This document shows positions 34,401 through 41,891 of a DNA stretch of 64,000 bases, piece by piece. Position 1 is the first letter of the stretch. The number at the start of each line of letters is the position of its first letter. Origin of the DNA: Verrucomicrobiota bacterium (GTDB lineage Bacteria; Verrucomicrobiota; Verrucomicrobiia; Opitutales; Opitutaceae); NCBI GenBank assembly GCA_023426435.1, contig JAFAAS010000051.1, forward strand, positions 1 to 64,000, written 5' to 3'. Below the pieces are notes generated by a model. The model worked only from the letters and a program-made list of their open reading frames with translations. It had not been told where the DNA came from and did not search any database. The translations under genes were made by a program, and so were the position numbers.

Positions 34401-35518
34401 GCCTCGGGCGCCCGTTCGCGCGTAGTCGCCTCCAGCGCACTTTCAAACGCCGCCACCGCCCCGCCGTAGTTTTTTTCCGCATACAGCGCCTGGCCCTGCA
34501 GCCCAAACGCCTCGCGTTCCCGCACCGCCGCCTCGTCCGCCGCCGCCTGCGCCTTCGCCGCCAGCTCCCGCGCCGCCAGCCGCTGCTCCCGCGCCGCCGC
34601 CCCCGCCTGCCCGGCATTCTTCGCCGCCGCCGCGAAATTCTTCTGCGCAAACTCCGCCAGCGCGCGATCCATGAAGTTCGCCCGCGGGTCCGCCCGCACC
34701 GCCGCCACGAACAAATTGATCCCCGACCGCAACTGCGCTTCCGGCACGCTTTCCTTCGCCGCCACCGCCGCCAGCGCGCGATCGAACTTCTCCTCGTCGC
34801 TCAACTTCAACTGCTCCAGCTCCGCCTGCTGCTGCGTGTAAGCGTCCGCCACCGCCTGAATGTAGCGCCGCTGCTTCTCGATCTCGGTCTCCAACCGCGC
34901 GACCGTCGCCTCCGTTTTATCCGCTCGCTGACTCAACCACCACACGCCTCCACCCAACAACCCGATCGCCACCAGCCCGACCGCCACGCCGCGCGCCAGC
35001 TGCGACCGCGATTTCTTCAGCTCGCCCGTCAGATGCTCCACCGCCGTCTGCAGCTCGCGCACTTTCAGCGACAACTCGCCGCGATCGCCCACCTGATAAA
35101 ACAAGTGATCCGTCGCCCGCAGCGCCGCCCGATGCGCCTGTTGCAACACTCGCTTCTCGTCCTCCTCGGGTTGATGCGGATCGTAAGCAAAATCGTCCCC
35201 GCACACGAAGACGTAGAGCGGCTTCCCCAACTCCCGCGCCACGTCGTATTCCATCTGCGTGTAACTGCGCCGCGGCTCGCCCGGCGCCCGCTCCCGCGGC
35301 TCCGCGCCATAATAGTTGCCCGCAACATGCACCACCGCATCGCACGCCACGATCCGCGCCCGCAACATCTCCCGCACGCTGCGATAATCCGGCGGGAAAT
35401 TCGTCTGCTCGATCGGCACGCAGCCCAGCGTCAGCAACGCTTCCTTCACAAGCTGCCGACACGAACGCAGGTCCGCGCTCGTCGCACTGATGAAAACCTC
35501 GGGTCGGCGGGGCGTCAT
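31487..35518 (-). CDS. DUF4062-domain single-pass membrane protein with about 17 TPR-like repeats
   Basis: 1343 residues from ATG 35518 (GTG 35524 adds two). The N-terminal DUF4062 domain (about 8-115) shows EVFISATSADLRSCR, NYYGAEP and QMEYDVARELGKPLYVFV. The fold is flavodoxin/TIR-like and is found at the front of STAND and repeat proteins of bacterial conflict systems. After LKKSRSQLAR comes one membrane helix (about 177-197), then a coiled coil, then about 17 degenerate TPR-like repeats of 55-60 residues with the recurring pattern ALxVxTRxxxPxxWAxxQxxLA. The positive-inside rule puts DUF4062 inside and the repeats outside, mirroring the TIR protein at the other end of the operon. It is the first gene of the operon; a GTAG hairpin sits at its start. 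Confidence 0.85.
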   Translation of the reverse strand: MTPRRPEVFISATSADLRSCRQLVKEALLTLGCVPIEQTNFPPDYRSVREMLRARIVACDAVVHVAGNYYGAEPRERAPGEPRRSYTQMEYDVARELGKPLYVFVCGDDFAYDPHQPEEDEKRVLQQAHRAALRATDHLFYQVGDRGELSLKVRELQTAVEHLTGELKKSRSQLARGVAVGLVAIGLLGGGVWWLSQRADKTEATVARLETEIEKQRRYIQAVADAYTQQQAELEQLKLSDEEKFDRALAAVAAKESVPEAQLRSGINLFVAAVRADPRANFMDRALAEFAQKNFAAAAKNAGQAGAAAREQRLAARELAAKAQAAADEAAVREREAFGLQGQALYAEKNYGGAVAAFESALEATTRERAPEAWGDLQRRMAKALDAWAAVSEGAAIAERRDRAIASFRAALDVLTPQESASAWGFAQNHLGNALSSKAVESIDPEPLLAEAAAAFEAALTVRTRAAAPQDWAATQNNLANLARSRGLAALQPARGRFFAEAARRYREALEVRDPKKEPAAWSGLQNNLGLVLGDQADEAMGAERARLRRESVEAFRRAIGAVEREAYPDEWANAQANLGAALLSQARDANERDAPGWRAEGIAAYRAALDVYTRATYPQDWSRVQGNLADATEEEADEAPVEERRARRAEIAAMHRASLQVETRAALPVRWADRQHALAAVLRNAARDAEGEERLGLLREAETATRAVLELYARDRAPQEWAEARRRLADILARQGYELTGDARTNVRMEAVDLRRAVLEVLSRGARSLGWAEAQLDLADALDDRASDVVDPERTALRQEAVAACREALDVLTREGTPQEWARAQSLLAYILNAMREDSAEAGHAELHAQVLAARRAVLEVYTREEFPEAWASGQLALSNALWVQARYYTTGAERLKRFADAAEAARATFAVYRPEIDPHGWAAAQARLAAALNALAAESRDEGERLEFRREEIEARRAQLTVHTRAAQPLRWAGAQLSLANSLSALAAMLGEAGGAAAEEAFEAYRAVLEVYSREEMPQDWADAQGDLAMALMRRGWATEDKAQRVEFFSRAIEARRQVLEVTTREGQPLAWATQVGLLAMHLIERGKEMEGEDAVAAIGEGIALHRSTLEFWRDGYPYQWAEDHRTLASALVAQAEHSEGERKRRLLAEAVEALRTGLTQAHTGGDGLVLGLRRDLADTLQTRADEATGAERTKLLKETIEAYRAAIEVGDRVLPVASGDRNAALGWGLYRARLAGVLNDYAAEVSGAERSASYKEAIEWAREGLQVKDASAINAALNELQLARALVREAEGMRGEERSVRLKEAGERARAARKEITPELSKELADVADRIVAEAREGEG

Positions 35519-35519
35519 C

Positions 35520-35538
35520 GGCACGGAGTCGTGCCTAC
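35520..35538. repeat. GTAG-headed hairpin at the start of the DUF4062 gene
   Basis: On the minus strand: GTAG (35538-35535) then GCACG-ACTC-CGTGC, lying directly before the ATG at 35518. It would place a stem next to the start codon of the first gene of the operon and could affect translation. Confidence 0.6.
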
Positions 35539-35668
35539 CTTGCGCAAAAACAATGGTCGAAGCATGGCAGCGAAGCGGACTGGGACCCGGCTGTGATGGT
35601 CAAGCCTCCGCCGGGAGTCTAGTGGAAACTCCGGCTTGGGCTGATGCCCGCAACAGACGCCGCGAGTG

Positions 35669-36331
35669 CTATTCTGGATACAACTGCCCGAGAATGAATT
35701 CAGCCACATCCGTCTTCGGCGCCGGCCCGAAACTCGCCCGCTGACCGCCCGCGCCAATCAACGTCACCGCGTTTGCGTCCGCCTCCATCCCCACGCCTTC
35801 CTGCGACACATCGTTCGCCACAATCCAGTCGAGATTCTTCTCCACCAGCTTCCGCCGCGCATACGCCTCGAGATCGTGCGTCTCCGCCGCAAATCCCACC
35901 ACGACTTGCTCCGCCCGTTTCCGCGCCGCGAGCGTTTTCAACACATCCACCGTCGGCACCAATTCGAGCACACACGCCCCCGGCGACTTCTTCTGCTTCC
36001 GCACCGACACTTCTTTCGGCCGATAATCCGCCACCGCGGCCACCGCGATGAAGAGATCGCACGCCGCAAACAGCGGTTCGCACGCCGCGAGCATTTCCGC
36101 CGCCGATGTCACTCGATGCACCGCCACATCTCCCGGCGGCGCCAGCGCCACCGGTCCGCTCACCAGATCAACTTTCCACCTGCGCCGCGCCGCCGCCGCC
36201 GCCAGCGCATACCCCATCTTTCCGCTCGAGCCGTTGCTCAGGAACCGCACCGGGTCGAGATGCTCGCGCGTCGGCCCCGCCGTCAGCAAACAGCGAAAGG
36301 AGCGGGGAACGTTGAGCGATGCCATCGACAT
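35669..36331 (-). CDS. coaB: Phosphopantothenate-cysteine ligase (CoaB domain)
   Basis: 220 residues from ATG 36331 (another ATG is at 36325). The CoaB/DFP signature is clear: CLLTAGPTREHLDPVRFLSN, then SSGKMGYALA, AAVADYRPKE, VGFAAETHDLE and ANDVS. It joins cysteine to 4'-phosphopantothenate in coenzyme A synthesis. It is a stand-alone CoaB; the CoaC decarboxylase half found in the usual CoaBC fusion is absent. Its first 164 bases overlap the 3' end of the yfiR-type gene in another frame. Confidence 0.9.
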   Translation of the reverse strand: MSMASLNVPRSFRCLLTAGPTREHLDPVRFLSNGSSGKMGYALAAAAARRRWKVDLVSGPVALAPPGDVAVHRVTSAAEMLAACEPLFAACDLFIAVAAVADYRPKEVSVRKQKKSPGACVLELVPTVDVLKTLAARKRAEQVVVGFAAETHDLEAYARRKLVEKNLDWIVANDVSQEGVGMEADANAVTLIGAGGQRASFGPAPKTDVAEFILGQLYPE

Positions 36332-36995
36332 GAACAGCAGCCTCCAGCTTCGGCCGGAAAGCTTGCGCGACGACATTTTTCGCGCGAAACGGCACCACAT
36401 TCGATCTGCGCCGCGTCGAAACGATTTCCGCGGGACGCAACAGCTTCGAACTGATCCGCAGCCCCACCGCCTTGGCCTCGCCGGGATTGATCTGAATCTT
36501 CACCCGTCCGTCACTCGGCACCAGGCCGATCATTCCGCCACGCGCCGCAAAGCCGGGAATATCGCTCACCGTCAACACGGGTTTCCCTTCCAGCACCTCG
36601 AGAATCCGCCCAAGGCGCGGCTCTTCCGACGCCGCAATGAAAACCTCGTCGCAATCGATCGCATCCTCGATCCGTTCGATTCGCTTCACCACCAAACGCC
36701 GCCCCGCCACACCTTCGCCTCTCACCGCCGCATCCAGCGCCGGCCCGAAAGGATCCGCCCCCAGCACTCCGATCACCAGCGGCGAACCCGCCCGCTGCGA
36801 CGCCCCGGGCCAATCCACAAAGCGCGTGAAGTTGAAGAGAAACACCGCCTTCACCGCCGCCTCCCGCCCACGCGCGTCCGGCAGCGCCGCCGCCGCACCC
36901 GCCGCCATCGCCGGCGCCGCCGCCAACACCAGCGCCGCCAGCGCGCCACGCACCGGCCGCCTCCACGAACCCGAAGTTGAGCCTAGAAACGCCAT
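36168..36995 (-). CDS. YfiR-family (DUF4154) periplasmic protein with an odd C-terminal extension
   Basis: 275 residues from ATG 36995. The signal peptide (about 1-32) is followed by the YfiR/DUF4154 pattern: VKAVFLFNFTRFVDWP, PLVIGVLG, then FIAASEEPRLGRIL, PVLTVSDIPGFAARGGMIGL and INPGEAKAVGLRISSKLLRPAEIV. The family usually ends there (about 185-200 residues). Here the frame continues about 80 more residues of Arg/Ala/Gly-rich text inside coaB, which looks like an overlap shadow or a lost stop codon. YfiR proteins are periplasmic modulators of membrane enzymes. The pair with the upstream TonB receptor (13-base overlap) is recurrent in Gram-negatives. Confidence 0.82.
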   Translation of the reverse strand: MAFLGSTSGSWRRPVRGALAALVLAAAPAMAAGAAAALPDARGREAAVKAVFLFNFTRFVDWPGASQRAGSPLVIGVLGADPFGPALDAAVRGEGVAGRRLVVKRIERIEDAIDCDEVFIAASEEPRLGRILEVLEGKPVLTVSDIPGFAARGGMIGLVPSDGRVKIQINPGEAKAVGLRISSKLLRPAEIVSTRRRSNVVPFRAKNVVAQAFRPKLEAAVHVDGIAQRSPLLSLFADGGADARASRPGAVPEQRLERKDGVCAGGGGGAAQVES

Positions 36996-38980
36996 GCGAC
37001 TTTCGCGAACAGGCTGCGGCGGAGTTCGACGCGCGTCGGCCCGGGCACGCCCATCTCAGGGTGATGATCGTTCAACAGGTTTCGTCCAATCACGGAAAAC
37101 TCGAGGTTCTCGGAAAGCGGCACCGCCACCCGCGCATTCAGCTCCGCATAACTGGGCACCGTCGCCACCTGCCCCGAATTGTTCAACTCCACCGTATCCA
37201 CCCACCGGAAATGCAAATCGAATTCCACGTCCTTCGGCAGATCGAACGACGACGCCAGAATCCACTGATGCTGGGGATCGGCCGTCTCGCCGAGCGCATT
37301 GTTGATATCCGTTCCGCCCGGCCGCACCCGCAAATCCGTCTTCAAATACGTATAGCCGCCATGCACCCGCCAGCCCGGCAACACATCCGCGTCGAACGCC
37401 AGCTCGAGACCATGGCTCCTTCCTTCCAGATCGTTGCCCACCACGAATGGCATGATCGTGCCCGGCGTCGTTCCGACACTGCGCAGGTCGCGATACTCGT
37501 TATGAAAAACCGACAACGAGCCCACCACTCGCTGCGCAATCTGCCCCCGCAATCCCGCCTCATACGCGATGACTTTTTCCGATCCGAAACGATCGCTCCC
37601 CGTCACAAACGCCGGACCCGCGCTCGGCTGACGCACATCGCGATCGATCCGCGAGGGCGTTCGCACCGCCCGTGAAATCGCACCCCACACGAGACCATGT
37701 CCGCCGATACTCTGCTGCACACGAAGCGAGGGCTCCCACTCGAATCCCGTGTAATGCGTATCCTCCAGCTTCGCTCCCAGCGTCAGCACACGTCCGCCGC
37801 CCAATTCAATCTGATCCTGGAAAAATCCGCTCACCGACTCCTGCCGCGCATCCGCCGGATCCAACCCCAACGCCGGCGCCGCCGTCGACTCGTCCTCGAT
37901 TAATCTATAACCCAATCCCCACACGATCGTATGCGCCCCGATCGACGCGAACCGGTGCTGAAAATCCAAATCGTAAGTCTCCAGATCGTCGAAGAGCTTC
38001 CCCGCCGGCCCGAACGGGCCTTCCGCCACCGGCAGCCGCAAAAAAGCGCGGTCATAATAGAGCTGCAGCTGGAAATCCGACCCATCCGCCAAGAATCGCG
38101 ACCACCGCCCAAGAAGATTCCCACCCGCCACTTTTCCTTCTCCCGCGCCCACGACACCTTCGTGCCCTTGATAAATATCGCCCTGCAACGTGAGCACCTG
38201 GTCCGTCGACTCCGCATCGATCCGAAACCCGCCCTGCGAAACCTCCGAACCGTCGCCCGCCCGCGCTCCGTTCGAGAAGACTTCATCGTCCCGCTCGAAG
38301 CGCTTCGCATACACTCGAAAGAAAACCTCCGGCGCGACTTTCCCTCCAAAGCGGATCGCACCTTGCTCCTCGAGCTGGTTGCCCATCCCCCACTCGGTAT
38401 AAATTCCCTGCGTCTCCGCCGCGCTCTTCGTCGTGACATTTATCACGCCATTCACCGCGTTCGCCCCCCAAAGCGCCCCGCCCGGACCACTGATCACTTC
38501 AATCCGTTCGAGGTCTTCCAAGAGATAATCTTGCACATCCCAACGCACCCCCGACCAAAGCGGCGTATAAACGGCCCGTCCGTCGATCATCACCAGCAAC
38601 TTGTTTCCAAGTTCGGTATTGAACCCACGCGAACTGATCGCCCAGTCGTGCGTGTTTTTCTGCGCCACATGCAGATTCCCCGCGAGCCGCAACGCCTCCG
38701 GTAACCGCGTCGCCGCCGACCGCCGAATGTCCCAGTTCGTGATCACCTGCAACGCCGAGGGCGCTTGCGCGAGCGACATCGGCAGTCGCGACACCGACGT
38801 CACTTCCACCTCCAACAATTCCTCCACGCTCAATCGCTTCAGCCGATCGACGTCCGAGGCAGACGCCGCCACCACCCCCAGCGTCCAGCCCAACCACCAG
38901 CGCAAACCTCCGCTTCCGCGAGGGTTCCGCCGTAAGCAAAATTGGGATACGTGTGCGATGAGGTTCAAGTCGGTCGACAC
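36983..38980 (-). CDS. TonB-dependent receptor paired with YfiR
   Basis: 665 residues with a GTG start at 38980; the start is uncertain because the signal peptide (WWLGWTLGVVAASAS) begins about 28 residues in. The linker LSVEELLEVEVTSVSR is typical of receptors found with YfiR. The plug (about 70-180) has NKLLVMIDGRAVYTP, ERIEVISGPGGALWGANAVNGVINV. The barrel runs to the C-terminus SLFAKVAWRF with terminal Phe. It is an outer-membrane receptor; ligand unknown. Translation coupled to yfiR by a 13-base overlap. It needs a TonB/ExbBD motor, of which this window offers two. Confidence 0.92.
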   Translation of the reverse strand: MSTDLNLIAHVSQFCLRRNPRGSGGLRWWLGWTLGVVAASASDVDRLKRLSVEELLEVEVTSVSRLPMSLAQAPSALQVITNWDIRRSAATRLPEALRLAGNLHVAQKNTHDWAISSRGFNTELGNKLLVMIDGRAVYTPLWSGVRWDVQDYLLEDLERIEVISGPGGALWGANAVNGVINVTTKSAAETQGIYTEWGMGNQLEEQGAIRFGGKVAPEVFFRVYAKRFERDDEVFSNGARAGDGSEVSQGGFRIDAESTDQVLTLQGDIYQGHEGVVGAGEGKVAGGNLLGRWSRFLADGSDFQLQLYYDRAFLRLPVAEGPFGPAGKLFDDLETYDLDFQHRFASIGAHTIVWGLGYRLIEDESTAAPALGLDPADARQESVSGFFQDQIELGGGRVLTLGAKLEDTHYTGFEWEPSLRVQQSIGGHGLVWGAISRAVRTPSRIDRDVRQPSAGPAFVTGSDRFGSEKVIAYEAGLRGQIAQRVVGSLSVFHNEYRDLRSVGTTPGTIMPFVVGNDLEGRSHGLELAFDADVLPGWRVHGGYTYLKTDLRVRPGGTDINNALGETADPQHQWILASSFDLPKDVEFDLHFRWVDTVELNNSGQVATVPSYAELNARVAVPLSENLEFSVIGRNLLNDHHPEMGVPGPTRVELRRSLFAKVAWRF

Positions 38981-39056
38981 TGAAGATCACGCCTTTTCCA
39001 GGCTCAAAATCAGTCCGCAAAAAAAGCCGTAACACAACCTATCGCATCATCTTTCC

Positions 39057-39674
39057 TCAGTTCTCGCTCCCTTTCGCGCCCCGCACCCATTCCGCCAGCC
39101 GCGCCCACGCCCGCGCGCGATGACTGATCCGGTTCTTCACGTCATCACCCAACTCCGCATAGCTTTGCTCAAACCCATCCGGCACGAAAAGCGGATCGTA
39201 GCCAAAACCACCGCCTCCCTTCGGCTCACGCAACAACCGCCCGCCGCACACACCTTCGAAAACCTCCTCTTCCCCGCCTCCCGGCAGCACCAACAACACA
39301 CAGAGAAAATGCGCCCCGCGCCGCTCGTCCGGCACAGCCCGCATCACGTCCGCGAGCTTCCGCAAATTCGCCGCCGGGTCGTGCTCCGGCCCCGCGTAAT
39401 ACGCCGACTCCACCCCCGGCCTTCCGTCGAGCGCATCCACGCACACGCCGCTGTCGTCCGCCAACACCCACGCGTCCTCCGGCAACTTCGCTTTCAACGC
39501 CCGCGCTTTTTTCCGCGCGTTGCCCACAAAGGTCCCCGCGTCCTCCACCACGTCGGGCATTCCCCCCGCGTCGCGCGCCGGCACAATCTCGAGCGACAAC
39601 CCCGCTTCCCGCGCCATCCGCTGCAGCTCCGCCGCCTTGTGTGCGTTCCCCGATGCGAAATAGATGCGCCTCAT
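39057..39674 (-). CDS. rdgB: XTP/dITP pyrophosphatase (RdgB/HAM1)
   Basis: 205 residues from ATG 39674 (ATG 39680 also possible). The family start RIYFASGNAHKAAEL carries the substrate-binding SGNxxK. Further motifs are FVGNARKKA, WVLADDSGVCVDALDGRPGV (metal-binding Asp pair), and GFGYDPLFVP. It hydrolyses non-canonical purine triphosphates to keep them out of DNA. It lies 28 bases after ribD on the same strand, so the two may be cotranscribed. Confidence 0.96.
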   Translation of the reverse strand: MRRIYFASGNAHKAAELQRMAREAGLSLEIVPARDAGGMPDVVEDAGTFVGNARKKARALKAKLPEDAWVLADDSGVCVDALDGRPGVESAYYAGPEHDPAANLRKLADVMRAVPDERRGAHFLCVLLVLPGGGEEEVFEGVCGGRLLREPKGGGGFGYDPLFVPDGFEQSYAELGDDVKNRISHRARAWARLAEWVRGAKGSEN

Positions 39675-39702
39675 CCCCATCGTTCTGCACACCGCCACGC
39701 AC

Positions 39703-40863
39703 TCACCCGAGCCGAAATTTCGTCTCATCGATAAACAGCTTCTCCGGATACTCCACCCGCCCGCGCGTCAGCACATCCTCACCCAGCTGCTCCACTTTCA
39801 ATTCGCGCAACCGGATCGCATTCGAAAGCCGCTCGGTCCGCAGGCCATTGAACATCGGCATCGCCCGATCGTCCGCCAACAACAGCGGCGCGCGATACAC
39901 GAAAAGATAATCCAACTGCCGGTCCCGCATCATCTGACTCACCAGCTGCGCGCCGCCTTCCACCATCACGCCGGAGATCCGCTCCTCCACGCACTTCTTC
40001 CGAAAATCCGCAAACGGCACCCGCTGCGTGGGCGAGGGCAACACCCACACTTGCACGCCCAGATCCCGCAGCTTTCGCACATAACCCAACCCGCCATGCT
40101 GCGTCGTCACCACCACCGTTCGTTCGTGAAACTCGTCCGTGTAAAGCGCCGGCAAATGCCGGTCGATCACCGTGCGTAACAGTCCATCGAATACAAATCG
40201 CACCGGACACCACTCCTCCGCCCCCGGCACGCGCGCCGTCAGCCGCGGATTATCCTTCAATACCGTCCCCGCCCCCACCGCGATCGCCGGAAACACCCGC
40301 CGCCATCGATGCGTATCCGCGCGCGCGATCTCGCCCGTGATCCACTTCGACTCTCCTGTCCGGCACGCCATCCGGCCATCGAGCGTCACCGCCGACTTAG
40401 ACGCGATCAGCGGCGTGTTGCGCGTGATCCAGTGATTGAAAATCAAATTCAGGTCCGCGCACTCCTGCTCCAACACCCCCGTCGTCACCTCGATCCCCGC
40501 CGCGCGCAGCACTTCGAATCCTTTCCCCGCATGCGCCGGATTCGGATCCGTCGCTCCCACCACCACGTGTTTGATGCCCGACGCGATGATCGCGTCCGTG
40601 CACGCACCCGTGCGCCCATGCGTCGAACACGGCTCCAACGTCACATAAAGAATCGCTCCCGGCCGCGGCGCCTTGCCTCGCGCCAACAACGCCAGCCGCT
40701 CCGCATGCGGACCGCCATCCGGCGCGGTCGCACCTTCGGCCACCACTTGACCGTCCTCGACGATCACCGCGCCGACCATCGGATTGGGATGCGTCGCGCC
40801 CCAGACGCCGCGCGCCTGCTGCAGGGCCCGGCGCATGAACGCTTCATGCTGCGCCATATTCAT
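39703..40863 (-). CDS. ribD: Bifunctional riboflavin deaminase/reductase RibD
   Basis: 386 residues from ATG 40863 (ATG 40857 also possible). The N-terminal cytidine-deaminase-type domain has zinc ligands in HAERL and PCSTHGRTGAC; the C-terminal reductase domain begins near 155 with SKSAVTLDGRMA and includes GVMVEGGAQL. It catalyses the second and third steps of riboflavin synthesis from the GTP-derived pyrimidine. The length is typical (360-390). It is followed by rdgB and preceded, 82 bases away, by the MBL gene on the same strand. Confidence 0.96.
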   Translation of the reverse strand: MNMAQHEAFMRRALQQARGVWGATHPNPMVGAVIVEDGQVVAEGATAPDGGPHAERLALLARGKAPRPGAILYVTLEPCSTHGRTGACTDAIIASGIKHVVVGATDPNPAHAGKGFEVLRAAGIEVTTGVLEQECADLNLIFNHWITRNTPLIASKSAVTLDGRMACRTGESKWITGEIARADTHRWRRVFPAIAVGAGTVLKDNPRLTARVPGAEEWCPVRFVFDGLLRTVIDRHLPALYTDEFHERTVVVTTQHGGLGYVRKLRDLGVQVWVLPSPTQRVPFADFRKKCVEERISGVMVEGGAQLVSQMMRDRQLDYLFVYRAPLLLADDRAMPMFNGLRTERLSNAIRLRELKVEQLGEDVLTRGRVEYPEKLFIDETKFRLG

Positions 40864-40945
40864 GTTGAGCGGGAGCACGTATCCAGAAGTAAACGTCGCT
40901 TCGAGTCCACTTTGCTTTCCGCCATCGGCCTCGAATGACGGGACT

Positions 40946-41581
40946 TTAACCACTCACATACGGATTCGTCGTTTTCTCCGCGCCCACCGTCGTATCCAGC
41001 CCGTGCCCCGGATAAACCACCGTCTCATCCGGCAACGTATAAATCTGCGCGCGAATCGCCCGCTCCAGCGTGTCGAAATCCCCTCCCGGCAAATCCGTCC
41101 GCCCAATGCTCCCCGAGAACAACGCATCGCCCACAAACGCCGCCTTCGCCGCCGCGAAATAAAACAACACATTGCCCGGACAATGCCCCGGCACATGCCG
41201 CACTTCCGCCTCCGTCCCCAACGCCGCCAACCGATCGCCTTGCTTCACCCACCGATCCACTTTCACCGGCTCCAGCCCCAACCTCTCGCCCATGAACCTT
41301 TCCATCACTTCGGGCGTTTCGATCATCGTCCGATCGTCCGCATGCGCGAGCGCCTGCGCCCCACTCTTCCTCACCACCTCCGCCGCACCTTGGATATGAT
41401 CCCAGTGACCGTGCGTGATCCACAGCTCTTTTAGCCGACACTTCTCCTCCCGCAAAATCGGCTCCACCTCCGCCCACACGCCTTTCGGCGCATCGATCAA
41501 AATCGCCTCCCCGCGCTCGGGCGAGGTCAGCAAATACGCGTTCGTCTGAATCGGCCCCGCGGGCAACACATGCAAATTCAC
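40946..41581 (-). CDS. Metallo-beta-lactamase-fold hydrolase (glyoxalase II-like)
   Basis: 211 residues from a GTG at 41581; the reading frame is open further upstream but there the sequence is Gly/Arg-rich without family features. The zinc motif THGHWDH (about 58-64), HVPGHCPGN, FVGDALFSGSIGRTDLPGG and the C-terminal YPGHG are all present, giving both metal sites. The small single-domain type resembles YcbL/glyoxalase II thioesterases. It likely hydrolyses a thioester; the substrate is not known. Divergent from leuB across a 310-base spacer. Confidence 0.9.
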   Translation of the reverse strand: MNLHVLPAGPIQTNAYLLTSPERGEAILIDAPKGVWAEVEPILREEKCRLKELWITHGHWDHIQGAAEVVRKSGAQALAHADDRTMIETPEVMERFMGERLGLEPVKVDRWVKQGDRLAALGTEAEVRHVPGHCPGNVLFYFAAAKAAFVGDALFSGSIGRTDLPGGDFDTLERAIRAQIYTLPDETVVYPGHGLDTTVGAEKTTNPYVSG

Positions 41582-41712
41582 GCCGCCCAATCCACGCCCT
41601 TCCCGCTCCCGCGCAATCGCAAACCTCCACCCCTCCCTGCATCGCCCACCGCGTGAGCGGCGAGACTCGCCCCCTGGCTCGCGCGCCCGCCCCTCTCCCC
41701 CACCCAAACCAG

Positions 41713-41735
41713 AGTGTCACCTATTAGGTGACACT
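41713..41735. repeat. AGTGTCACC palindrome, copy 1
   Basis: Perfect 11-bp arms AGTGTCACCTA/TAGGTGACACT around one T. Same family as 41779, 59675 and 63205. It lies 156 bases upstream of the leuB start and 66 bases further from leuB than copy 2. Confidence 0.85.
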
Positions 41736-41778
41736 TCCCCCTTTCCTTTTTCCTGCCGGCCGTCTCGTCCGACGGCAA

Positions 41779-41801
41779 AGTGTCACCCAATAGGTGACAC
41801 T
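41779..41801. repeat. AGTGTCACC palindrome, copy 2
   Basis: AGTGTCACCC-A-ATAGGTGACACT; arms match copy 1 apart from one mismatch near the centre. It ends 90 bases before the leuB ATG. It could be an operator or a small dispersed repeat. Confidence 0.85.
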
Positions 41802-41891
41802 CGATCGTTCGCCCTCGGCGTATCTCCTGACCGGCTCGGTAAACAAACCGCACTTGCCACCGTCACCCCCCGCTTGCCACTGTCCGCGTTT

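Larger units (their letters stand above)
41582..41891. other. Divergent spacer between MBL-fold gene and leuB
   Basis: 310 bases without a supported gene. It contains two near-identical 23-bp palindromes of the AGTGTCA type (41713-41735 and 41779-41801) separated by 43 bases, and C-rich, non-coding-looking sequence elsewhere. It must hold the promoters for both genes; none could be placed with confidence. Confidence 0.6.

Noticed and set aside
31967..35596. 1209-codon open frame on the plus strand
   Set aside because: Antisense to the DUF4062-TPR gene; almost only Arg, Pro, His, Leu and Gln, no recognisable fold.
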